From Blasia pusilla (taxonomy: Eukaryota > Marchantiophyta > Marchantiopsida > Blasiales): 64,000 nucleotides of DNA. The stretch spans positions 27,838,001-27,902,000 of the forward strand of contig CM114275.1 of the NCBI GenBank assembly GCA_050084515.1. The letters are read 5' to 3'. A program made the translations under genes and the position numbers. Of this stretch, positions 48,180 to 57,869 are shown piece after piece. Each line of letters opens with the position of its first letter. Position 1 is the first letter of the stretch. The notes beneath the pieces were generated by a model. The model was not told where the DNA came from and searched no databases. It worked only from the letters and a program-made list of their open reading frames with translations.

Positions 48180-48950
48180 TGTAGTTAATGGGATTCTTAA
48201 CCACCACTTCCTCGTCTTTACGGCCTCTTCAAGTTTTCATTATTTTTTTTTCTTGGCCATCTAAACTATCCACACGTTCTACGGAGATATACGTTAGTAA
48301 CTTTCTTTTGCAACGGTCTCTTCTGCACTCGTCTTAGAGGCTGCACACTGGTTGCTTGATGCCAGTATGTTTCCACCGCTAGTTACGGCCTCTACAAGTT
48401 CTTTTTTTTCCTTGGCCATCTAAACTATCCACTTGTTCTATGGAGGTATATGCTAATTACTTTCTTAGACTATCCACATATAGAAGGCTTAGAATGTGTT
48501 AGTTGTAATTCGGTCATAGGGTTTAGACCGAATGGTCGAGGCAAATGAAGTGTTTGGGTATTTATATGTGTCTTTTAATACTTTCTTACAAGCATGTGCT
48601 CATCTCTCCTTCAAGAATCATCACCTTACCCCTTAATGTAGACTTTCTTTCTCCGTAGTCACTAATGATTTATGAGCAATGCATATGTGTGGCTTTACAA
48701 CGTGCACAAGTTTTGGCATTGATACATCCAGTCAAAGTAGTTGGGACCATTCACCTCGTCAACCATTCCCAAATGACTAACTACTATTATTCTTATCAAA
48801 TTTGTTTCAAGGCATTAATTGTGTAGTTGATTGAGTTGTTTTTTTGGCTTCTTATCATTTCTTTTTGAATTTCTTGACTCCCTCTGTCGTGCACATACAC
48901 ATCGCTACACAACATACATCGTTGTCAACGAACATACACACAAACACACA
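48180..48950. repeat. LTR-derived sequence with an internal duplication
   Basis: A block of about 85 bp is duplicated at about 48,216-48,305 and 48,384-48,472 (both contain TTGGCCATCTAAACTATCCAC). The right-hand part (about 48,890-48,955) continues across the inserted element 48,956-51,127 into 51,133-51,180. That joined sequence matches 60,290-60,440 in inverted orientation. It is probably the 3' LTR region of the large Gypsy element to its right. Confidence 0.55.
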
Positions 48951-49218
48951 CAATCTGTCGCGCCCCTACTCTCCTTGAACGTCAATCTTTAGTGTTGCGG
49001 AAGCGTACGTTCAGTAGGTCACGATCTCATCGCCGATCTGCACCCAAACACGCACTCGTTAGTCGTGCGGGCCAACCAGCGTTCCAACCCACCGAGTTCT
49101 CAACTCGGCGTCTCATCAAGCTCAACCTTCCTTAGTTCCTAGTTTCCAAAACATGGCAAGTCCTTCAAGACTTGGAACAGACTTCCTGGTTAGTCCAGGG
49201 ATCTGAAACAGCACTTGC

Positions 49219-49993
49219 AGAAGATCCGCGCAGGTCTCTGGCAACGTCGGCATTTGGTAAAGGGCCTTTTCAGCGCTCGGCTTGAGTCCACTAATGAAGA
49301 TAGCCTTCTTCGCATGCTCATCCATCTTTGGAAGAGAAGTCAGTTTTGCACTAAACTCCCTCATATACGCGCTTAAGGAACCACTCTGCCGCATCCGCAC
49401 GCATTCCACCGTATCGCGCAACCCTTGGTACTCCGAAGTGAATCGATCCCCAATCAACACCTTGAACTCCTCCCAACTTAGAGGTAACTCGCCGACCACA
49501 TATTCCTCTCGTTGAGCTGTCCACCATTGTAGCGCATGATCCTTCAGGAAAGTAACGGCTACCGTCACCTTGTCCTGCTCAGCTGCCCTCTGCACCTCGA
49601 AGTACACTTTGCGCCGATTCAGAAGGGAAATCCTTCACTTTCATGAGCGCCCCACCCAGTGAATGGCGTGGGCAAGTTTGTCTTCTGAGCTTTTGCCCGC
49701 ACTGGAGTTTGGGTGGCCTCTAACTCGCAATCCGCTTGCTTTCTTTGGGACATCTGCTCCACCTGTGACTTCAACAAGTCCAAGGTCTGGCTTGACTCGG
49801 TTTGTTCCCCTGAGTTTGGGCCCGATGGCCCCGCGGAAGGATTCGCCTCTGGAACGTCCTCACGACTGGAGTTCAGCTCTTTGGGAGTCTCCGTCTCCTC
49901 CATAGCTTCACGGTCCGGCATTGGTTCCTCTCTTGGTTCACGTCGCTTGATTTGGCGCTTCTTAGGTTGTTCTCCCTCGATCGCCATTTTCAA
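49219..49993 (-). pseudogene. Gag of the deleted LTR element, frameshifted
   Basis: The first part (49,993-49,619) is a Glu/Lys/Pro-rich N-terminal region ending PFTGWGAHESEG. After a frame change around 49,610-49,621 the retrotransposon gag domain follows (FLKDHALQWW, LSWEEFKVLIGDRF, LSAYMREFSAKL), a pattern typical of plant Gypsy gag. The frame then runs into the 3' LTR remnant. The zinc knuckle and all of pol are missing. Confidence 0.8.
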
Positions 49994-50120
49994 GCCAACT
50001 CACTCAGATCTCCTCCTCGTTTCTTGCATCCCTCCTCGAGCGTCTGAGTCTAGCCGCTACCTTGAGTTTTCCCAAGCATCCGGTTGATCCCACGATCCCA
50101 AGTTCTAGCTCACCAAGGAT

Positions 50121-50134
50121 TAGCTCTGATACCA
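50121..50134 (-). other. Primer-binding site (initiator tRNA-Met type)
   Basis: Minus strand TGGTATCAGAGCTA, two bases after the 5' LTR end. The first 12 bases are the canonical plant site complementary to the 3' end of initiator tRNA-Met. Confidence 0.92.
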
Positions 50135-50136
50135 CT

Positions 50137-51127
50137 TGTCGCGCCCCTACTCTCCTTGAACGTCAATCTTTAGTGTTGCGGAAGCGTACGTTCAATAGGT
50201 CACGATCTCATCGCTGATCTGCACCCAAACACGCACTCTCGTTAGTCGAGTCTGGGCCAACCAGCGTTCCAACCCACCGAGTTCTCAACTCGACGTCTCA
50301 TCAAGCTCAACCTTCCTTAGTTCCTAGTTTCCAAAACATGGCAAGTCCTTTAAGACTTGGAAGCGGACTTCTGGTTACTCCGGGGATCTCAAACGGCACT
50401 TGCGGCGCCTAGCGATCCCAATCATTCAACGGACCTCGTGTGAGCTCCAAACCGAGACCCAAGTAATTGAGTCGCGGGGTGAAATCCAAGAGGGATGTCT
50501 AAAATCGCCTCAATAGACTTGGTGCAGGTTTTCCAACCCAACTCCCAAACTCGCTTTCCGTTCCATGCCCTTGAGCCGCCCCGCGGCGCCCAAAGTGGGG
50601 TTCGAGTTCCGAGCACTCTCGGAGACCTTCCCCCTTACTAGTACTTCTGGGGTTCTCCAATAACCCCCCCCTTTGGAAAAGGAGGTTCGGGCCCTTCATT
50701 GTGACCCTCAACCCGACTCTACTTATAGTCGTTTCCGGATTGTTTCTGAGCCGCTGCTTAAGCGTTTGCAGAGATCTTTAGTGCGTTTGAACCGACTTTC
50801 CATAAGCCTTATTTAATCCAAACTCATCTTGGCGCTAAAATTTATGGCCATAAATACAGTCAGAAACTCTCAAACGCTAGTGGCGTTCCAAATCCGGATT
50901 CTTCCTTTGGCAACCCACTTCCTAGACTCAACTTCTTTCAAATCTTGTTCCGCGTTTGGTCCAGGTTTCTCAGTCGCGACCATAACATCTGAAACGCGAA
51001 GCCTCGCTTGCGTCTCCTCTCTTGTCTCTTCTTCGAGACCAATCCAACGCGCAAACCATCTTAGCTTGAGCTCGCTAATATTCCGATGTTCCGCTTTGGC
51101 ACTCGTTTGGTCATGAGGGTCGCGACA
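50137..51127 (-). repeat. Complete 5' LTR, 991 bp
   Basis: Begins TGTCGCG and ends CGCGACA on the minus strand, a 7-bp terminal inverted repeat. The same LTR type occurs as a solo copy at 24,087-24,812. Confidence 0.92.
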
Positions 51128-51137
51128 CAATCCCATG

Positions 51138-51332
51138 CTAACTCATGGCATCCAAACAACGAGACAAGAAGTACCAAAATATCTCCAATTGCCCCCCTAG
51201 CTGGTGGTTAGGTCCCTCTAACTCCATATAGCCATCTATCCCTACATACCATGACATACATCTCTCGGACGCTAATAGCAAAAAGGTCGGATGCTCATGT
51301 GGTCCCATCATTAGTCGCCTTTTTGTCTTCAT
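51138..51332 (-). pseudogene. Possible PHD-finger-like C terminus
   Basis: A 64-codon minus-strand frame reads GPHEHPTFLLL, ERCMSWYVG and LEIFWYFLSRC. Spacing of HEH, RC..W and a terminal W..(x)..RC resembles the C-x2-C...H-x2-C...W-x-C-x2-C frame of PHD fingers, with several expected Cys/His residues lost. PHD fingers read histone tails. From my knowledge, related plant Gypsy polyproteins end this way. The resemblance is weak, and the tail of the frame lies in sequence shared with 60,290, which may be LTR. Confidence 0.35.
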
Positions 51333-52084
51333 TAGAACTATCTACGCTTTGTGCATATGGGGCACATCCATCTTCCCCGGGGAACCCTAGTGAGAGGTGG
51401 CGTCATACATGCCATATGTCACCCTCTCGAACATCCATCACAAACTAGCATAGTAGTTGCACCACGGATGGAACTACACAACATACATCGCAAGCCTGCA
51501 AGGACTATTGCTAAGCTCGGATCAAGTGTATCGTCAATTCTAGGAAGGTGACATGATGCACAATTACGCACATGGTCCTTCCAAACCATACCATCGCGTC
51601 CCTCTAGTTAGAGAACACCAGATGGTAAATCCTCATGCACTCTCAAGATAGTGCGCTCTACAATCACATCCAATGTCGTGGGTACCGTATGCTACAAGTA
51701 GGCATAGTCTTCATGATGAAACCTCCGGACAGTCGGTCGATAACCATCTCCCCGAATAGTCGCATATCTCAATGTATCTTGATGTTGCGCAATCATCAAG
51801 TTCTCAAACGCCATGGGCATCACTCTCCGAAACAACTTAGCCCTTTAAGAACATGCTTGCATCCATACATCACGGTCATCAAGGTTCAACTCCTCACCAA
51901 CATCTCGACCAATGGCCGCAGGTAAATCCGGCTCACGGCCATAAAGTAGCAAGTGCGGTGAGAAATACACTAAGGATGTCTGCCTGCTAAATATGTATCA
52001 CATCGCCAACCACCGCAAATGGAGGTTCCAATCTCCTAGGTAACCTCTCCGCAAGCCATACTTGCACAATCCTCACTTCACCGT
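51333..52084 (-). pseudogene. Integrase C-terminal part, heavily broken
   Basis: Minus-strand fragments include SRQTS, LLYGREPDLPA, LNLDDRDVWMQA and MPMAFENL. They follow the integrase core in the expected order ('FLLFGREPxLP' is a usual Gypsy integrase motif). Frame changes occur every 30-60 codons. Confidence 0.65.
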
Positions 52085-52530
52085 CTACACAACCCTCTCC
52101 GCTAGTCCATCCGCCTCAGGATGATTTTGCAAAATGGTGCGGTGGTCGATCAGCGCCTGATCACATAAGTTCTGAAACTCCCCACGAAACTCCATACCCT
52201 TGTCTGTCAACACCTCAACTAGATCGTAACAACTCAACAATTGATCTAGGAAGGCATACGCTACTCCCTCACTCGCTTTGTCAAGAAAGACAACCAACTC
52301 TATCCACTTCAAGAAGTGCTCGACCATCACCAACACATAACGACTATGGCGCTCCGTCAAAGGTAAAGGTACTGCAAAATCCAAACTCCATTTATAACCT
52401 AAACCCATGATCGGAAGAAGATGCAACTGTGGAGTCGGAGCATTGAACAATGCGCGGATCCAATCACACATCATGCACCTGGCAACAAACTGCTGAACGT
52501 TAATCTTCATACCTCGCCACCAATACTGTA
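52085..52530 (-). pseudogene. Integrase core (methyltransferase-type Gypsy)
   Basis: One long open stretch: QYWWRGMKINVQQF, CMMCDWIR (second half of the zinc domain), GLGYKWSLDFAVPL with the first catalytic Asp, VLTDKGMEFRGEF with the second Asp, and NHPEADGLAERVV with the catalytic Glu. It begins abruptly at YWWRGM; the preceding zinc-domain half (HEELGHFG) is found 3.8 kb away on the opposite strand at about 56,260-56,305. That break is one side of the inversion. The stretch is otherwise nearly intact. Confidence 0.88.
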
Positions 52531-52770
52531 TACCATCTTTTCCCACATTGGTAAGTTTTTCCCCTTCCGATGCATTCAAGGAGGCCGAACCTGACTTGGT
52601 TTGGGATGACTAGGTACAACGGTTGGTGGAGCCTAACGCCAATGGGCGAGAGCCAGCGATGGGATTCCCCATAGGAGTGACGATAGTACTATCACTATCA
52701 CAAGCATCACGACGTCATGTCTTAGGTCAGGCAATGGATTTGAACTGCTTGACATGGATTTCAATTTAGG
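52527..52770 (+). pseudogene. DNA methyltransferase C-terminal part (inverted segment)
   Basis: The plus frame reads FPTLVSFSPSDAFKEAEPDL, then after one stop EPNANGREPAMGFPIGV and RRHVLGQAMDLNCLTW. The last resembles motif X of cytosine-5 methyltransferases (G-x-A-hydrophobic near the C terminus), and REPAMGFP resembles motif IX-region 'R-E-x-x-x-x-(Q/M)-G-F-P'. It continues the methyltransferase that stops at about 56,310 on the other strand. It starts directly beside the integrase core, at the inversion breakpoint. Confidence 0.75.
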
Positions 52771-52940
52771 AGTAGTTGAGCAGCGTCGTTTGTGGGTGCG
52801 ACAGATCACAGTTGTTGCGTTGGTGAGCCCCATGCCTACCGAGACGGTTGAGGCAGTGGCTGGGGGCAAGACCCGAGGAGATTGGCACACGAGGGATGAT
52901 CGAGAGAGACACCCTTGGACTTCTTGTGGTGTTTTGCAGG

Positions 52941-54240
52941 TGTGATATCCACAATTTTGTAATTTTGGAGATTTACACCTTTTGATTCAAGGAATGAAGA
53001 CTCTATAAAGTAAAGCTTGTATATACAAAACTATTTTAGATATTATGTTTGTGTATTGGAAGAATGAGTAATATTGAAGTGGATCACGAAGCTCCTAGGG
53101 CAAGGCAGAGAAGTGGAAAATCAAGGATTTGCCTTAGAGGAGAGGGAAATGCGGTAACGAAGTCTAAAGACTAAGAGCAAAGCTTGGAAAAGACAACAAA
53201 GCCTTATTAAGAACCTGTTTATGAAGTGCTTTGCTCTTGAACAAAGCACGATGAAGAAGAAGAGGAAGAAGTACTTTGCTCTTCAACGAAGCATGAAGAA
53301 CAAAGCACTTGGAAGAAGCCTAAAGAATGCACCGTTTTGTCCTCAGACCAAGAGGAAGAGCTTTATCCTCAAAGGAAGAAGAAGAGGTTCAGACTTCGCA
53401 GCGAAGCTAAGACTTATCGTGATTTCAAGCCACACACCGTTAGAATAGTTAGGCTAGGAAGAGGCGTGACTTTTTAATTCAGATAGGAAGTTAGGACAGT
53501 TACGCCCAACGGATTCATAGCGATCACAAGAAAAGATAAGAGAACCGTAGATTAAGGTAGTTACAAACTCTCAATAGGCACTAGATTCCTAAGAGACGCT
53601 TTAGATCTTTGGACCTACTATTGCCTCGGAAGATATTGAAGAAGCATGAAAGTAGCTATCATCATCATTCTTTCACAAAGTGGTTATGCTGTAGCAATGG
53701 TCCGAGCAAGAGAGTAGTACCCTCTAAAGCTTGTAGATATTTTGAAGCTTTCTCATTCTTGATGGAGTAGTAAAGAACTCATTTCTTCATTCTGATGTAC
53801 GATGCATATGTATGAGAATTCTTATTAGGTCTGCAGAGTGAAGAGTGGATCAGGAGAACAATTTCATTATTAGAATAATCAACATCAAGTTGTAAGAAAT
53901 CTGTTTGATAGAGAGTAGCCTGCTTAGACGGATTGAGTTCCAAAAGTAGGAGAAGCCAGCTTCTTGTTGAGGTCTCTATGAGGTTCTTTGGTGTTGAGTG
54001 AAGATCTACCTGAGCGTGAATTCAATTCCACTAGAGAGAATTGAGGAAAGAAATCGTGGTACTAATGGAGAGAAGAATACACTGATAAGTGATTGAATCC
54101 AAATTGTACACACTTAACTACAACTATTGCAAGATAAATGCCATATTAAACTCTCTTTTCATATAATCGTGATCTTCTTGGGGATCGAACTCATTAAATT
54201 ACTATAAAAAGATCAATTCTTATACTTCTTGTATATTACA
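52941..54240. mobile_element. Solo LTR, 1,300 bp, with perfect target duplication
   Basis: Begins TGTGATATCC and ends GTATATTACA (TG...CA). It is flanked by GCAGG at 52,936-52,940 and at 54,241-54,245. It has no coding capacity and is richer in AT and purines than its surroundings. It interrupts the segment between methyltransferase C terminus and reverse transcriptase. Removing it brings family sequence together. The parent element is not present in the window; an Ivana/Tork/SIRE-like copia LTR is a guess. Confidence 0.85.
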
Positions 54241-54429
54241 GCAGGTACGCTAGAAGATGATAGCCACAACATCGAGCGTGGTTGTAAGAACTGCACATGG
54301 AGATCAAAGTTTGCAGTTGGCTACACGGGAGCAGTCGGATTCTACTTTTTGAGATGGGGTTGCACCATAGCAACCATCGACACCCACGCCGAAGAGTCCT
54401 ACCGTAGTCAGGATGGAGACTTAGGAGCG

Positions 54430-55860
54430 AGATATGGGCCCTAAGTTGAAAGAAGGAGAGCGGCGCCGGATATATCACTTCCTTAGGAGTTATAGGAGTT
54501 ATTTTGCATTTAGTATGCATGATTTGGGTACGCCGAAGGGTCCAAGGATCCGTATTGAGTTGTCGAGCGACACGTCAATCTTCTGACGACCCTACAAGTA
54601 TAGTGACAAGTGACATGGAGAGGGCTTTGATTTAGAGTAGGAGCTAGGACTTGGTTGGAGCAGGACTAGTGGAGATGTCACATGGAGAGTATGCATGTGC
54701 CACTATTATGCCCGCCAAGAAGGATGTGCATTGCAACTGGACTGATAGGCGGATGTGTGGAGATTACCGACCTATGAATCGGCAGACAAAGTCTGATAGG
54801 TATACCATGCCCACCCCTAAGGAGATCTTTGATGCTATTGGGCATGCAAAGATCTTCAGTTCGCTAGATCTTCGAGTCAGATACCATCAGTTATCGAATA
54901 GATTGGAGGACAGGAAGAAGATGGCATTTTGGGGCATCGATCCTCATGGGAAGGATTTCTCATACCAATGGCGGTTCTTACCATTTGGGTTAGAATGCCC
55001 TGGCTTAGTTTCAGAGGGTCATGGATAGGATCTTGGCAGGTTCGGATTTTGATAGATGTTATATTGATGACATCGTAGTTTTTAGCGCCACAGTTGAGGA
55101 GCATGAGGGACATCTAGAGGAGGTGTTTTCACGATTGCAGTTATATGGGCTAAAGTTACATCCAAGCAAGTGCAAATTCTTTTACAACCAGAGTGAGTAC
55201 CTGGATCATACAATATACCCAAGTGGCCTTGGTGTGTAGCAGACGAAGATAAAGGCTATTTCACGTATTCCACGCCCTACAAATGTGAGTCAAGTTCGTG
55301 CATTCATGGGATTGGCGAACTTCTATCGACGATACGTCAAGGATTTCAGTTTGATTGCAAAGCCGTTGAGCTTGCTAACCAAGGTGGATCACGAGTGGCA
55401 CTGGGGGAATGAGCAGGAGAAAGCATTTTAGCTGCCTAAGGACAGATTGACGTCCGCACCCATATTGAGGAGACCGATCAGGGGGCATCCTTTCCCATTG
55501 CATATCGATTGGAGCATGTTGGGGCTTGGAGCCGTGCTCATGCAACATGATGATGAGGGTAGAGTGTTTGTGATGGCTTACGCTAGTCGCTCAAACAACG
55601 CTGCAGAAATGAAGTATAGCTCGTATGAGGGTGAGTGCTTGCCTGTAGTGTGGGCTGTCGTGCATTTAAGGTATTATTTATTCGGCAATCCCTTTACCAT
55701 TATTACTGATCATCAACCACTTAAGTGTTTGATGGAGTCCGACAAGCTTACAGGGAAGCTTGCGAGGTGGACTCTTTTGTTGCAAGAGTATGACTTCTAG
55801 GTGGTGCATAGACCTGGGATGCTCAACCAGGATGCATATGGTTTGAGTTGTAACCCATGG
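54430..55860 (+). pseudogene. Reverse transcriptase and RNase H (inverted segment)
   Basis: The plus frame gives an upstream MHDLGTPKGPRIRIEL block, RPYKYSD, MCGDYRPMNRQTKSDRY, FSSLDLRVRYHQL, FLPFGL, CYIDDIVVFSAT with the catalytic YIDD, VRAFMGLANFYRRYVKDFS (connection), then RNase H: LHIDWSMLGLGAVLMQ with the first Asp, YSSYEGECLPVVWAV with the Glu and ITDHQPLKCLMESDKLTGK. Stops include TGA before RPYKYSD, TAG after GLGV and TAG after KAF. Order and spacing are those of Ty3/Gypsy. It is on the plus strand only because the segment is inverted. Confidence 0.88.
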
Positions 55861-56069
55861 TTTGAGTCAGCGAGATCCGATTGGAGCTCATTGGCATGGT
55901 GAGAGTGATGAGGAGTTGGTGCTAAGATGGCACACATCACCATATTTGGGCTTATTGGCTATAGACAGCCAAATTGTTGAGACTTCGATGGCGAGGTCTG
56001 ATGGAGAGTCCTTAGATCCAGAGGCCGGTGACTCAATGAGGAGACGACATGTGGCTGAGATATTCCCGA

Positions 56070-56308
56070 TGATGGAGTAGTCTTGGAGTACCTACGTACT
56101 AGCAGCGTTCCAAGCACAATGGGTGCCAGCGAGCGGGATCGGATCCTACAGCAAGCCATACGATTCCGGTGGGAGGGGACACATGTGTTGCGAGTTTGGG
56201 AGGATGGTCGAGTACGTGTAGTACCTCATCCTTCATAGAGAGCACGTTTGGTGCGTCTTGCCCACGAGGAGTTGGGGCATTTTGGAGTGAAGCGGATGTA
56301 TAGCTCTC
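56070..56308 (+). pseudogene. Integrase zinc-domain half (inverted segment)
   Basis: Plus frame: VVLEYLRTSSVPS, ERDRILQQAIRF, VLRVWEDGRVRVVPHPS, then after a stop RARLVRLAHEELGHFGVKRM, the H-x3-H half of the H2C2 zinc domain (HEELGH). It stops at about 56,308, where antisense methyltransferase sequence begins. The complementary half (CMMC) is at about 52,470 on the minus strand. Confidence 0.85.
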
Positions 56309-56309
56309 G

Positions 56310-57060
56310 TGGCATACCAATCGTGTTGACCACAGTGAATGGAGGTCGATCATCGTGTGGTACTCCTTGTGATCCACGACCTGGATCCAGAACAGAATCC
56401 ACCAACAAATAGGAGGGTTGCTCCACTCTTGCATACGCCTTCCACAGAACCTCATGTGGCACCAAGTTGGTCCACCAAAGACGCAGGCGATGCGCTCATG
56501 AACCTACACTCGCCGCATCTAACAATATTGCCGGGATGATCCATGCACGCACTTGACCGTGCACTCGTCACCATACATGACCTTAAATTTCCCAAAATCG
56601 ACACATTCTCAAGAACGTATGATGGAGAATGGGACTCATGCTCCTGAAAGTGTCACAAGATCCGCATCAACTCCCAAAACAACCTAGACCGAGAGTCAGC
56701 TAACTCGCTACCCCGTCCAGCACTCGACTCGCCCTGACACGGCCAACCAGCAATGACCAAGTCTATGGTCCCTACCCGCTCCAAGTCCTACGCCCCCAAC
56801 AATGAAATACCCCTCGGTAGGGAACTCTAGTATCCCTGGATGGCAAACGCAGACAACAAGTTGGGAAATCAAAGGCATAAGTGCGCCACATGGTGAAGTG
56901 AAGCGCGCCTCGCAACATCATCAATCGCAATGTACATGTATTGCTGCACGCGCACTCGTGCTTGCAAAACAATAGCTAAGCCAGTGCTGATCCGCCAAAG
57001 AGATCCAACACACGAATATCCTCCTCTGGGATGCGCCACACAATTGGGTTGGTGTCCAAA
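56310..57060 (-). pseudogene. DNA cytosine-5 methyltransferase, N-terminal and central motifs
   Basis: Minus-strand frames give, in order: motif I, DIRVLDLFGG then TGLAIVLQA (about 57,020-56,970, one frame change between); motif IV, DLVIAGWPCQGESSAGRG (about 56,765-56,720) with the catalytic Cys in PCQ; motif VI, YVLENVSILG (about 56,615-56,590); motif VIII, HRLRLWWTNLVP (about 56,490-56,455); then DDRPPFTVVNTIGMPR up to the inversion breakpoint. This set and order are diagnostic of C5 methyltransferases, which add a methyl group to cytosine in DNA. At least five stops and three frame changes are present. The C terminus is at 52,527-52,770 on the plus strand. Lying between protease and reverse transcriptase, it was part of the retroelement polyprotein. 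Confidence 0.85.
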
Positions 57061-57394
57061 GGGATCATAGTAGCACTGCGAATACATTAGGTCCCTCTGA
57101 CCCAGCACGCTCTAGTGCAAATGCTTGACTCCACACCGTCTGCACATGCTCATCAGATAAATGTTGAAGCTTCTCACTCAAGCCCCACAACGGCAGCTCT
57201 CCTCCACAGAATGATGGAGCTACTAGAATACTCTTCTCCCTAGAAGTGTGAGGCACAGGGGTGTCCTTTGCATGGACATGCCCCTCAATCAAATTAGAAG
57301 GCCATGTGATGGCGCTACATGTTGCTAAAGTGACCATCTCTCCTGGTCATTGCTCGATCACTCCACATGTAAATCGAATGGGAAATAAGCTAAG

Positions 57395-57790
57395 TCATCC
57401 ATTACCGGACTGCCATCCTAGTCTATAGGACGTTGACTCCTCCCAATAATCTAGGGAAAATCCCATTGGGTACAACATTGCTCCACCAACCAAGACGTTG
57501 TAGGACTCTGCATCGGTCACGATTGCCTTGGCTCGCACCACGGACTCATATGTAGGATGTCTTGAGTGAATCCTCACCATGACCTCTTGTCGGGTAATGA
57601 ACTGTGTGGTACTCGCTCCACCCAAGGATGTTTGTATCCTGAATGGACAATGCTCCACATTGGCTCTCGTTAAGCCCAATCCTCTGAATGTCGCTTTCCC
57701 CAACATCAGGGGTTGCGCTCTCGAATCCAACAGGACACGCTGCGAACTAAAAACTCTACCTCCTAGACTCACCAACTAGAAGACCTCTCC
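57395..57790 (-). pseudogene. Retropepsin-like aspartic protease of the Gypsy element
   Basis: An open stretch of 126 codons: VSLGGRVFSSQRVLLDSRAQ, PLMLGKATFRGLGL, CPFRIQTSLGGAS, SYNVLVGGAMLYPMGFSLDY. The catalytic triplet D-S/T-G is D-S-R here (Gly to Arg), so the enzyme would be inactive. The second flap and the hydrophobic-G (VLVGG) motif are preserved. A decayed copy is at 10,085-10,440. This protease would have cut the gag-pol precursor. Confidence 0.8.
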
Positions 57791-57869
57791 CCGGTTATCT
57801 AGCAATATATACAACGCAAGGAGCAACCATGGCATGCTCTATAACGAGTCTAGCGGGCATCTTCCACCA

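Larger units (their letters stand above)
48956..51127 (-). mobile_element. Deleted gag-only LTR retrotransposon with target duplication
   Basis: On the minus strand: complete 5' LTR (50,137-51,127, 991 bp, TGTCGCGACC...GCGCGACA), a primer-binding site TGGTATCAGAGCTA (50,121-50,134), gag, then only the last 263 bp of the 3' LTR (48,956-49,218). A perfect 5-bp duplication CAATC flanks it (48,951-48,955 and 51,128-51,132). Pol and most of the 3' LTR are deleted, with gag joined directly to the LTR remnant near 49,219. The two LTR ends differ by several substitutions, so it is not recent. Confidence 0.93.

Noticed and set aside
52766-54430. Spliceosomal intron in the Gypsy element (CAG|GTGTGA...TTACAG)
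   Set aside because: TG...CA ends with an exact GCAGG duplication explain the boundaries better as a solo LTR.
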